Part shown: positions 1 to 10,077 of the stretch, piece after piece
Numbering within the stretch: the first letter of the stretch is position 1
How the letters are laid out: every line of letters begins with the position of its first letter
DNA from: Pegoplata infirma
Lineage: Eukaryota; Arthropoda; Insecta; Diptera; Anthomyiidae
Direction: 5' to 3'
DNA: 64,000 nucleotides
NCBI GenBank assembly: GCA_963921195.1
Contig: OY992537.1
Location: 94,942,736-95,006,735 of the forward strand
Position numbers and translations under genes: made by a program
The notes under the pieces: generated by a model
What the model saw: only the letters and a program-made list of their open reading frames with translations
The model's database searches: none
Told to the model about the DNA's origin: nothing

Positions 1-77
1 AACCGATATTTCGATGCGTTACACACGGAATGACAAAGTGAGTATACCCCCATACTGTAGTTGGAGGGTATAAAAAT
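1..77 (+). repeat. 3' end of ATACCCTCC-type dispersed repeat
   Basis: The segment ends in GGAGGGTATAAAAA and closely matches the end of a fuller copy at 39262-39345. The family has a (GTCY)n core elsewhere in the window and resembles dipteran mini-me/DINE-like elements; that family name is inference. Only the last ~75 bp lie inside the window. Confidence 0.7.
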
Positions 78-79
78 AT

Positions 80-545
80 TTTTTTTTATTTTCAAAATAA
101 ATTTTAAAAATTTAAAATAGTTTTTGAACCAAAAAAAAATTTAATTAGTGTTTTTGCTAATTTATGCCAAAATATGCGAAAATATGCACTTTAAAGTTGG
201 AAATATGCACAAAATATGAATTAAAAACCAAAATATGCAAATGCATTTTCACCAAAATATGCAAAAATATGCAAAAAAAAATCGATGCCAACGCAAATAT
301 CTTGATTAAATTTTAAAAATTTAAAATAGTTTTTGAACCAAAAAAAAAATTAATTAGTGTTTTTGCTAATTTATGCCAAAATATGCAAAAATATGCACTT
401 AAAAGTTGGAAATATGCACAAAATATGAATTTAAAACCAAAATATGCAAAAATAAGCATTTTCACCAAAATATGCAAAAGTATGCAAAAAAAAATCGATG
501 CCAACGCAAATATCTTGATTCGGAAAGATAATTGGTCGATATCGC
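80..545. mobile_element. hAT-type 'ATATGCA' repeat, two tandem copies
   Basis: Two direct copies of a ~205-bp AT-rich unit (about 100-306 and 307-520) are full of ATATGCA words. The same sequence occurs in reverse complement inside the TIR element at 58407-58960, which has hAT-style ends and an 8-bp target duplication. This is therefore probably internal sequence of the same non-autonomous hAT family. Short open frames here are chance. Confidence 0.65.
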
Positions 546-559
546 TATTAGACTAGCTA

Positions 560-1480
560 CTAACAACATGCATGAAAATCACAGTTTTTATTAAAAAATT
601 AAAATTGTTTTATTCGACCTTAAAAATATTATATTTAGTGTTGAATTATTTTAGCTCGAGGTCATTATTTACTTTTCAAAAGAAAACTATGACACCATCC
701 GACAAAATGAAAAAAATTTCGTTAAACACGAACTGGAAACAGGATCACGAAATAAAAAACTGTTTTCTGTTTTAAATTTATTTATGTTTGTAATTTTTGT
801 AAGACTTGATCGATACGTATTTAGGAATTTGTTAGATTCCATTGTCAAGACTATTTAGAAAATGTAAAAACCATATACTACAAGTAGCAAAGGAAATTTA
901 ATGACAATTCGTTTATGAGCAAACTAATATATTAATACATATTCGATTCTATTCCCATTGTTAATTAGAAGACGAAAATTGTACCATCGTATTATTTTTT
1001 TTTTTTTACTTGAAGTATAGGGTTTTTATTTTTGCTAAATAATCTTGACAATGGGATCTGACAAATTCCGAAACAAGTGTCGATTAAGTCTTGCAAAAAA
1101 TGACATAAATTTTAAACAGAAAAATAATTTTCTTGGAAATTATTCTATGAGAATATCATAGTTTTAATTAGTAAAGAAAATAATGACCTCGAGCTAGAAT
1201 ACACCTCAAAATATAATTTTTTAAAGGTAGAAAAATTAAAAAAAAAAAAATTCGACCTTTAAAGTATTGTATTTTGACAAAAATTATTCTAGTTCGAGGT
1301 TATTATTTCCTTTACTAATTAAAACTATGTACTCTCATAAAAAATTTTTCAGGAAAATTATTTTTCTGTTTTAAATTTATTTATGTTGGTAATTTTTAAA
1401 AATTATTCTATGAGAATATCATAGTTTTAATTAGTAAAGGAAATAATGACCTCGAGCTAGAATAATCCTACTCAAAATTA
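560..1480. repeat. fold-back DNA with CTCGAG arms
   Basis: A segment at about 1095-1240 recurs inverted at about 1255-1385 and partly again in direct orientation at 1396-1470. Each copy is centred on a CTCGAG box and a TTAGTAAAG-AAATAATGACC stretch. A related piece is at 650-780, and further relatives are at 22120-22210, 51405-51905 and (more distant) 17815-18075. The rest is AT-rich with no gene visible. Confidence 0.6.
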
Positions 1481-1484
1481 TTTC

Positions 1485-2418
1485 TTAAAAAATCTTTCAA
1501 TAATTTCAATTTCAAATTCCGACCCTCGTCGCACATTTAATATTTACTCAATCTGGATGTTAAAAAGCTTAAATTAAAGCTTGATAAGTTACTAACACAG
1601 CACTTTTTACAAAAAAAACTTGTTTGATAATAATAACCCAGCAAAACTTAGATTACCAAATAAGGTATAAAATAAGGTATAGGATCTCTTATTTTATACA
1701 TTGCAGCATTGATGATTTTAACAGGGGATGAGACTCAAAGTAATGCATCCACATTATCACAAAGAATACCAGTAAGGTATAAAATAAGTCATAAATTTAT
1801 AACGAAGAATACGAGTAAGGTGTAAAATATATGATATTTTATAGGTTACGAGGAATGAAATAATATAGCATACCAGAAGATAATATATAAGGTGTTACGA
1901 GTAGTGAAAAAGTAATTTTGTATTAAATTTACTCACGTGATTGTAAGTGAGTGTAAGTAGATAAAATAGGTTCGTGAGTGTGTTTCGTTAGAAAATTCCT
2001 GTCGTAAGCCCATCTCTAGTTTAAACTTATGCATTTTTTTATAAAATAATTATTTTTTATGTTATTGTAATGCATTATGCATCCAATTATAAATAATGCA
2101 TTATTTCAAACTTTCAAATAATACATAATGTAACCAAATATAAGTCATCCATGATTTAATGTTTAGAAATAATAAATATGAAATAAATTTTTAGTAATGC
2201 ATTATTTTTCACTTTAAAATAATACGTTGTGGAACAAATGTTTAGTAAGACATCCTAAAATAATTCTACAAATAAGGTATATACATTACCTGGTAATGTG
2301 TTATATAATCACTACCCATTACCAAAGTTTTGCTGGGAAGGTCTATTTTTTTTTAAAACTTTGTCGTTAACGAATTACTTCTACTAAGTAGTCGTACGTA
2401 TACTTTTGGCAGCCACTG
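1485..2418. mobile_element. right arm of a Tc1/mariner-type TIR element, interrupted
   Basis: The sequence matches the long terminal arm of the elements at 13115-15648 and 52568-59432, including the AGCTTAAATTAAAGCTT palindrome, the TTAACGAATTAC stretch and the terminal CCACTG followed by TA. It is split by the MITE at 1637-2337. I did not find the partner left arm upstream, so this looks like a solo arm. Confidence 0.6.
1637..2337. mobile_element. MITE with CCCAGCAAAACTT termini (701 bp)
   Basis: It starts CCCAGCAAAACTTAGATTAC and ends in the reverse complement CCATTACCAAAGTTTTGCTGGG (shown as two parts: CCATTACC, AAAGTTTTGCTGGG). A second copy is at 10031-12330 and an end fragment at 4514. 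It sits in the Tc1/mariner arm at 1485-2418, and comparison with the uninterrupted copy at 15555 places the junction within a short run of A. The target duplication is at most 1-2 bp and cannot be fixed. No coding capacity. Confidence 0.75.
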
Positions 2419-2419
2419 T

Positions 2420-3440
2420 ATATAAATTTTTTAAATTTCTTTTTTTTTTGTTAGCTGATAATAATTTTAAAAAAATGAAACATTTATAGCTGGCTTTGAT
2501 ATCTTATCTTTAGAATTTTTATTAATTTAATAATTTTATTATTTACTTAATTTTTTTATTTTTTTAACTTTTTTTTCTTTTAAAACTATTTTTTATTTCT
2601 TTTTTTATCAAACAAAGACTGACCTTTTTTTGATTTTTTTTTTTCAAAAACTTTAAACGTCAATGACCATCAAATATTTTTTTTTTATATTTCTCTTTAA
2701 AAAACTCATCAAAAATAACTTCACTTTACATTCTTTATAATTTTTCACCTTCTTACCGCGTATTTTATTACCTTTTGTTTGATTTTTTTTTATTTTTATA
2801 TTTTTTTTGGTTTTGAATTTCGAATTTTTTATAATATTTCTTGTTTTGTTTTATTTGATTTAAGCCTTGTTTGTCGTATTTCAATATTCTGGCTTTGTTC
2901 GCTTATTTCTGTATTATTCACTCTACTACAAATTTTTATTGGTAGCAATTTGACTTTTTTTGTATTTTACCGCGCTCGTTTTATCTAACAAAAATTTTGT
3001 GTTCTTATCGTCACGACTTTAAATGCTCAACTGCTGTTTGTTTTGTCGTTATTTTTGTGTTCAACTTGCATTTTTTTACTGTGTTTTTTCTATGTTAACA
3101 GTAAAAATATCTTACAGATACTTGCTGTAGATTAACAGTAATGTTAAAATAACATTTTTGTTAACATTTAATGTTAAATTCTGTTAAATAAACTCGCTAG
3201 AATGTTTAATTCGTTGAAATCTGCCAATTGGGGTTTGGATCTGAACTAAAAAGCAACCACATTCCATTCACAATAGTTATTGAAAGTAATTTATATAGCA
3301 GTGACATCAATCATGTACAGGGCGCTACAATTTCATGCCGTTATTTGAATAATGAATAAGTTACAAAAAACAGGGTAAGGAATGTCACATGTGCCCATTG
3401 CACGTGTGTGCACATTTGGCTCACGACATATTTCAAATTA
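2420..3440. other. T-rich low-complexity intergenic DNA
   Basis: Long T and A runs with no codon structure or recognisable repeat end. The small open frame at 2779-2988 is a hydrophobic artefact of T-rich DNA. I see no gene here. Confidence 0.6.
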
Positions 3441-3443
3441 TAC

Positions 3444-4309
3444 ATATCGTTAAACTATATTCAATTTGAGCTATCTAAAAAAACATAACTTTTCAGGAGA
3501 GCAAAAAAACCGTCGCATTCGCGTATTTTTTAACTTTTTGTCGGCCGATCTTTTACAATATTAATTAATAATTGCTTGTAAATTTTACACGTGCTTTGTT
3601 TGTAAAAATTCGTATTATTCGCTGAGTTACAGCAGATAGCTCAACCTTTTTTATTTGAAATTAATCCACCTAAGCAGATAGCTCATTAAATATAGACTTT
3701 AAAGCTTTATAACTTTTTAACGGATTATGATAAAAATGTGAATTTGGTACCATATTTCTCAGTTTTTAAAGTTCTTCCATTACAGGTGTTAAAAAAAATA
3801 CTTTTTAATTTTTTTTCTTAAATCATCGATTTTTTCGCGCATTCTCGCCATTATTTGGAACCTTTATGAAGCTTGCGAAAAATGTCATAACACTTGTGTG
3901 AGCTGTACAATCGAATGGGCAAATAAAATATGCAAAAAGTTTAACCAATTTTGCTCCGCATCGAAATATGGGTCAAAAACCGCGTTTTTAACCGCGGAAA
4001 GGAGTTGAAACTTTCAAAAAAAAAAAAAAACTGCCATTATTTTTATTGATGGAAAAAGTGATAATAAAAAAAAATAAATTTAAAAGTTTGCCGTAGTAAA
4101 CTATACTGTAGATAGCTCAAATTTTTATTTATAAAAAAACATGGTTTCACATAGCTCATGCTATTTTTGCAATAAAATAGCCTTAAAATAATTTTTTTGT
4201 TCTGAAATTAATACCATAGATGACACTTATGCCAGCGAACATTTTGCCATCAAAAACTCATTTTCGTCAACCGAGCAGATAGCTCAAATTGAATATAGTT
4301 CCACGATAT
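3444..4309. mobile_element. TIR element with repeated GATAGCTCA motif
   Basis: Ends are ATATCGTTAAACTATATTCA and, inverted, TTGAATATAGTTCCACGATAT; the TIR extends about 36 bp with few mismatches and runs into the box GAGCTATCT/AGATAGCTC. That box recurs internally in both orientations (about 3633, 3673, 4111, 4147 and 4279). A sister element with related outer ends but a different internal box lies at 13226-14162. Non-coding. Confidence 0.65.
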
Positions 4310-4511
4310 TTTGAAATGAATAAAATTTTTGCCATAATTACTCCTCAATAACCCTTTTAGCGATCACAGATCGATTTTTTCTTTTTTAGATTTTTAAATT
4401 GTGAATAACTTCTTAAATAAGCAAGATACAAGCAAAAGAAAGTTAATTTGATATTTTGGTTATATTTTAAAAACTAAGCGAGGTAGAGCCAAACTTATGA
4501 AATTTTTGCCA

Positions 4512-4660
4512 TTCCCAGCAAAAACTTGGTAATGGGTAATCCTTCTCGCTTTCCTGTTAATGGATATAAACACTACTAATTACCATTAGCATTACTTTAC
4601 GCCCAAAAAGGTAAAATGTGGTTACCTCCAATGACATCACCGTGTTAAAGTAATTACACT
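4512..4660. repeat. end fragment of CCCAGCAAAAACTT MITE
   Basis: CCCAGCAAAAACTTGGTAAT here matches the terminal sequence of the MITEs at 1637-2337 and 10031-12330. Only one end is recognisable. Confidence 0.5.
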
Positions 4661-4664
4661 CAAA

Positions 4665-4735
4665 AAAAAACCTTGTAAAATTACAAGAAAATTTTGTAAC
4701 TTTTTTTTTTTTGCTACCTCCTTTTTTGACAAGGA
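4665..4735. repeat. fragment of ACACTnAAAAA...TTGTAAAATTACAAG repeat
   Basis: The stretch with CTTGTAAAATTACAAG and GCTACCTCC matches the ~230-bp repeat at 43488-43720 and a diverged copy at 40590-40890. Confidence 0.5.
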
Positions 4736-4803
4736 TTTCTTGTTATAGAATTTTCCTTCGTTAACTAAAATAAATTTAGTCATTTAAGTTCTTTCCACTC
4801 TGT

Positions 4804-5460
4804 ACACTCAAAATATTACATTAGTAGATTTACTAATTTGTTTTTGCTAATGCTAAGCTTTAGAAAATTTTTAGTTGAGATTAGCATGTTAGCAAAAATT
4901 TCTTGTAAACTTCATTTAGCGCATTAGCAATTTTAAACAAAATTTGAACAATTTTTTTTGCTAAATTTAAAATTGAGTTGACCAAATTTTAACAAGCTTT
5001 TTTGCTAATATTAGAAAAAAAATTTTTTAATTTTTTTAAGAAAACTTAAAATGGCGGTATCTCGGTATCCCGTGAACCATTATTGGTTCACGGGCATAGT
5101 ATCGCCGGTCCTCTTCACATGTGTGGAGCCTAATGGGTCCTAACTTTGGATCCAAAAAAGTTACCACTTCCGAAAATTTTAAAATGCTCATATCTCGGTA
5201 AATATTGCCGACACAACAAAAGCATTTTTAAAGCTCTCAACACGTAGAACATGACTCCAAAAGCTCTCCGAGTTATGCTTTTGAAGTTATCGAGTTTTTT
5301 AATTCTCAAAACCCCAGTGGTCCCCTAAAATCACTTATCTCAAAAACTAAGCAAGGTAGAGCGAAACGGACACAAATTTTGGATCAAAAACTATGACGGA
5401 AAGCAAATTTTCTTTTAGGTTTACAAGCTTTTTTTGCTAACATTACAGTTTTTTTTTTTA
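4804..5460. repeat. ACACTCAAAA-ended dispersed repeat
   Basis: The interior (CTCTTCACATGTGTGGA, ATGCTCATATCTCGGTAAAT, CTAAGCAAGGTAGAGCGAAA) is shared with copies at 30173-31353 and, inverted, at 40980-41500. Shorter relatives occur at 18370-18780 and 21100-21650. The better-preserved 30173 copy starts ACACTCAAAAAAA and ends TTTTTTTGAGTGTA, so the family has short inverted ends. Non-coding. Confidence 0.65.
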
Positions 5461-5880
5461 TTGTAAGATTTTTTTCTGCAGAAAAACAGAAATTTATTCT
5501 GTTGAGAAAAAAGTCTAAGATTCTGAAACATATTTTTTTAATAAAAGCTGTTTCAGATTCTAAGTATTTTTTGCTATAGAAAAACTTTCAGACACTGGGA
5601 CATTTTTTCAATTGAAGAATATTCAGACTCTGAGGCACATTAAAAAAAAAAAAAGTAGAAAAGTTAAATTCGACTTTGCCGAATCTATGAATACCCTCCA
5701 CAAATTTTAAAGGATAGTACATTTTTAACGTGAAAAAAATTAACAATTTTGATTAGAAATATTTTATTTTGAGTAAAAAACTCTTTTTTTGTCATTAAAA
5801 AAAAAGAAAAATTACTATTTTTTTTTTTTTGAGTGTAAAACTTTTTTCGAGTGTAATGTTTTTTTTTTTACTTTATAATA
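5461..5880. repeat. degenerate TCTGAGAC-type minisatellite and ATACCCTCC fragment
   Basis: 5461-5640 has diverged units of the AGATTCTGAGA...CTATAGAAAAA minisatellite found on a large scale at 46930-48840. 5655-5705 (AATTCGACTTTGCCGAAT, ATACCCTCCAC) is one end of the ATACCCTCC repeat family. The rest is A/T runs. Confidence 0.5.
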
Positions 5881-5883
5881 TAC

Positions 5884-8032
5884 TAGCTGTTTTGCACCCG
5901 GCGTTGCCCGGGTTGAAAAAAATATGTAATGAATGAGTTTTTTATTAGTCAGTTTATCTACTTCTTCGTAGCTTTTCACTGGTAAATATAAACCTATTCA
6001 TGAGGTTTAGTAAATTTTTTTTTGATTTTGCTTAGCGTCGGGAACATGGTTATACGTATTCCTCCGTCATGGGAACAAACCTAATATTAATGTATTTTTT
6101 AAATGGCTTTTAAAAGGAACCTATAGTTCCCTCCTCGGTTAGCACTTTATGTAGTGAAAACATCAATAAAGACATAACTTTTACTGTAGTTCAAGTGCGT
6201 GTGGCATTTAACGCATTTAGTTCAATTTTGGTCTCATGTGACCTATAGTTCCCCTATTGGTTAGCACGTGAAGAAATTTGCAATTAAATTTGCTCAACTC
6301 TCGCAGTTTAATATTGTCTATAGCACTATTTATGTTGAAGATTTCATTGAAATCGGCTCAACCGTTTTCAGGTTCTGATATCGCAAATAGTTCGCGCTCA
6401 GTTAATTCTAACAGTAGTATTTAAAGGAGTTGGTTAAGCCGTTTTTGCATGATAGCAAATAAGCCAGAAATAGCGTTATGTATATTACAAATTGACGTGC
6501 CATTTTACTTTCATTTGTCTAATCGCGGGCTAATATGGCATATCGTTCAACGGGAAACAGGGAATATATTTTTTTTAATTTAATACAAAGGGGTGCGGCA
6601 TTTTAAGCCCCTTTTCCCGATCGCCATGGTAAATACCATCTGTGGTGAATATTTGATTAAAATTGGTTTCACCGTTAACGCGTGAGTACGGATCAGACAG
6701 AAATAAATTTCAATGTATTACAAAGACACATAGCAATTCACACCTTTGTCTGGTCGTGTCTATAGTTTCCGCCTCAATAAGTACTAACTAACTGTGGTGA
6801 AAATTATAATAACATCAGGTTCACCGTTTAAGCGTGATTACGGAAAGGCAGAATGAACTTTCAGTACATTGCAAAAGGATTGGCAGTTGATACCAAACTA
6901 AAGTTCCCGCCTCTGTTAGTACTATCTATGCAAAAATTTTGTTAAAACCGGTTTAGTCGTTTAAGCGTTATTAAGGAACATGCAGAAACACTTTCAGTAT
7001 AGTACAAAGGCAAGTGTCAATTTACGCCCCTTTTGTCCAAACGCGCTCCATTTTAATCTATAGTTCCCGCCTCGATGGTAAATATTTCATTTAATTTTAG
7101 ACAGAAATAGCGTTCAATAAAATAAAGAGGAGCACGCTATTTTATTTTTTATTAAAATCGGTATAGTCGTGTTTAAGCATGATTACGGAACATGCAGAAA
7201 AAACTTTCAGTATAGTACAAAGGGGCGTGGCATTTTCCGCCCCTTTGTCCATACGCGCTCTATTATAATCTATATTTTCTTTGATAAAAATATCATTAAA
7301 ATCGGTTCAGCCGTTTATACGTGATAACGGAACAGGAAGAAATAAATTTTAATGTAATACAAAGGGGCATGGTATTTTACGACCCTTTTTTCTATCGCCC
7401 TCTATTGTGGCTCATACTTTTCGCTTCGGTTAATACTATATGTGGTGAACAATACATGAAAATCAGTTCAGCCGTTGAAGCGTTATTTAGAAATAACTTT
7501 TAGTGAAATAAAAAGGGGCGTGGCATTTTACGCCCCTTTTTTCGATCGCTCTCTATTGTTGATCATAGTTTCCGGCTCGGTTAGTACTATCTGTGGTAAA
7601 AATGTCAGTGAAATCGCTTAAATCACTTTTCATTGATTGCAGGACAGGCAGATATAGTTTCAAGACAAAACAAAGGGGCATGGCATTTTACGCCTATTTT
7701 TCCGATCGCGAATTTTTTGGCCTAGTACTCGGCTCGGTTAGTACTATCCGTGGTGATAATTTCATGCAAATCGGTTCAGCCGTTTTCCGTTATTGCCGGA
7801 CAGGCAGATATAGCTTTAGCATGGTACAAAGGGGCGTGGCATTTTACGCCCCTTTGTCCGATCGCGGTCACTTATGGCCTATAGTTCCCGCCTCGGTTAG
7901 TACTATCTTTGGTGAAAATTTCATGAAAATCGGTTAAGCCGTTCTTTACTTATTGCGGAACAGACAGACAGATAGACAGACAGAAAGACAGACAGACAGA
8001 CAAACCAACAATCAGATTTATAATATTAATAG
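5884..8032 (+). repeat. dispersed repeat with internal ~150-bp tandem units
   Basis: The element begins CTAGCTGTTTTGCACCCGGC and ends in a (CAGA)n run followed by TTATAATATTAATAGGGAT. Between these are about nine to ten diverged units, each carrying TTAGTACTATCTGTGGTGAA, AAATCGGTTCAGCCGTT, ACAGGCAGA, TACAAAGGGGCGTGGC and ATTTTACGCCCC. Spacing of the CGCCCC box is about 145-160 bp over 7226-7850. Fragments recur at 29450-29720, 32700-32790 and 33970-34020. The open frames at 7321-7503 and 7593-7937 arise from the repeat and are not genes. The transposon class is not certain. Confidence 0.7.
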
Positions 8033-8491
8033 GGATAGGGATATTTGTGAGTGAATGCATGTACATTTGCACACAAAATATTGACATTTTTGTAAAAAAA
8101 AACTAAGTTTTTTTTGAGTGTAAAATTTTTTTGGAGTTTAAAACTTTTATCGAGTGTAATTTTTAGGTTACCAATGCTTTTAAAACTAAACAAGTTTAAA
8201 AAGCATTGCTTTAAAACTAAACAAGTTTCAAAAGCATTGCTTATGGCGTTTTCTTTTCTGGCAAAAAATGTAGCATTTTGTAACATTTTTTTTATTCTTT
8301 GAATTTTTTGTGTTCTTTTCTAAAAAAAATGCACACTTTTGAAAAAATATTATGTTCTTTTCTCAAATTATTGCCTGCCCGTGAGGTAAAAAATGCATAT
8401 TTTCAACCCCGAAATCAAATGACGGGGTTAAAAACTGCCCTGATATTCTCTCATGTAGCAAAACTCAAATTAAGCGAACAAGTTAACTGGT

Positions 8492-8564
8492 GCTGTTGTG
8501 GTGCAGAGGATGGTGTCGTGGCATGTGACACTGGAGGTCCGGGGTTCAAATCCCGGTATGGACA
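8492..8564 (+). ncRNA. tRNA-like module A1 with pol III boxes
   Basis: Box A TGGTGCAGAGG starts at 8499 and the T-loop TTCAAAT starts at 8545, exactly the 46-nt separation of positions 8 and 54 in a tRNA. T33 is present and the anticodon position would read GTG. The 3' side CCCGGTATGGACA is followed by a long T run, a plausible pol III terminator. The acceptor stem does not pair and the T stem has one mismatch, so it is not a functional tRNA. It could be a tRNA relic or a SINE-type promoter. Confidence 0.5.
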
Positions 8565-8799
8565 ATTTTTTTTTTTTTTTTTTTTATTCTGGTATTTTTT
8601 TTTATTCAATTACGTATTATTTTTTTTATTTAATAATGTTTTTTTTTTAAATAATTTAATAATTTAAAAAAAAAAGAAGTAAATTTTCATATAAAATCGA
8701 CTAAATTTGTTAATTTTTTGGTATTTTTTTTTTTAAGTTTAAATAATTAAAAAAAAAAATAATTTAAAGCAAAAAAAAAGAATAAAAAAAATATGTGAT

Positions 8800-8871
8800 G
8801 GCCATCGCCGGGATTCGAACCTGAGCTGCCGGCAATATACGCGAACAACACATCCATCGAACCAGCAAATC
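8800..8871 (-). ncRNA. tRNA-like module A2 with pol III boxes
   Basis: Read on -, box A TGGTTCGATGG starts at 8864 and the T-loop TTCGAAT at 8819, a 45-nt separation compatible with a one-base shorter variable loop. T33 is present with ATA in the anticodon position. CCCGGCGATGGCC follows, then ATATTTTTTTT. The acceptor stem does not pair. It faces module A1. Confidence 0.45.
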
Positions 8872-9027
8872 AGGGCAATTTGCGTACAAAACAGCATTTT
8901 TTGTGTTCTTTTCTGAGTGAAAAAAATGCAACATCGTTTCAGGGCCATGTCAACATTTTAAAATTTAACATTTTAACAATGCACAATTTTTTGTTCAGAA
9001 AAGAAAACACCATTAGTTACACCAATG

Positions 9028-9958
9028 CTAGCGGCGCTTAAGTCAAAATTTAAAAATTAAGATCGATAAATGTTTTTGCACTGCATCGTTTACCTATACT
9101 TTTCAGAAAAAATTTACGTTTTTACTTTTGTTTTGCTTGCAATATTCGACAGCTGCAGCAAGTGTATTAAAGGAATTTGGGGCCTAATTACTCAGTGAGT
9201 TTTTCTTGACACTTTTAAGTCAATTGTTTATACATTTTGAGCCAAAAAGTTTTAATTGGAAGTAAAAGGTATGTTTTAACTAAAAAATAAACGTTTGTGG
9301 CCTGTTTGTGTCTAGTTTATTATTAGTTCATTATAGAAGTTTACATTTGTGATATAAACTATAGTTTCATGGACTGCAACTTTTGAAATTCGATCGTATT
9401 CGGTCCAATTCCTGTTTTGTTTATTATTTTGGGTTATTTTTGTTATGAAGTTTCAGTATGGCGTGCTAGTTCGCGCAAGTTGTTCGGTTTTTTGGGTCTA
9501 TCTGCCTGTCCAAATAAACAGTATAAACGCGATACAGACCACAATTTTCAATCGATTTGGCTAAAATTTGAAATTTAAGATTTTTTATCGAAAGAACAAA
9601 ACCTATTAAATTTTTGACAAAATCGGTCCATGTTATCCCATAGCCCCCATGTTAATTTCCCCTTCCAGTTTTACTTAAAAAACCCTAACAATAGTATTTT
9701 AACAAATATCCTCTTAAAATTCGATTGTTAAATGTTTTTGTAGCCATAAATAATCACTCTAAATTTTAACGGAATCGGAACATTTTAACTTCTAGTCCTC
9801 ATACACACCACCCTCCCGATATTCACATTAATTTCCCAAAATACATAAAAACAGTGAAATAAATAAATATGGTTAAAAATTAAATTCTTTATAAGTGTTA
9901 TAATCACAAATATGCATTGGGCTTTATTATTTTACATTTCCGAATTAAGCGCCGCTAG
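9028..9958. mobile_element. 931-bp segment bounded by CTAGCGGCGCTTAA inverted repeats
   Basis: CTAGCGGCGCTTAA at 9028-9041 is repeated exactly inverted at 9945-9958, unusual in such AT-rich DNA. The interior holds a fragment around 9490-9660 (CGATACAGACCACAATTTTC, AATCGGTCCATG) also found at 30060-30170 and 34135-34240. I see no coding sequence. It may be a TIR element or two insertion scars. Confidence 0.4.
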
Positions 9959-10077
9959 ATTGTGTGTTTCGGCCACTGTGCGTTGGAAAGGCATTAGAAA
10001 ATCCTTTATTCTCATATGGAAATATCATATCCCAGCAAAACTTAGATTACCAAATAAGGTATAAAATAAGGTATAGG

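Larger units (their letters stand above)
8233..9027. mobile_element. TIR element carrying two convergent tRNA-like modules (element A)
   Basis: Left arm AGCATTGCTTATGGCGTTTTC (21 nt here split as AGCATTGC, TTATGGCGTTTTC) with TTCTTTTCTG matches, inverted, the right arm near 8985-9029. Inside are a tRNA-like module on + (8492-8564) and one on - (8800-8871), facing each other across a ~235-bp A/T-only centre. Just left of the arm is a tandem duplication of a ~30-bp AACTAAACAAGTTT unit. Element B at 14657-15554 has different ends but the same design. The inverted arms are imperfect and no target duplication could be fixed. Confidence 0.55.

Noticed and set aside
7321..7937. Open frames of 60 and 114 codons
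   Set aside because: They follow the ~150-bp tandem units of a dispersed repeat, including its TACAAAGGGGCG boxes.
8299..8667. 122-codon + strand frame
   Set aside because: It runs through the tRNA-like module and poly(T) of element A; composition is that of T-rich DNA.
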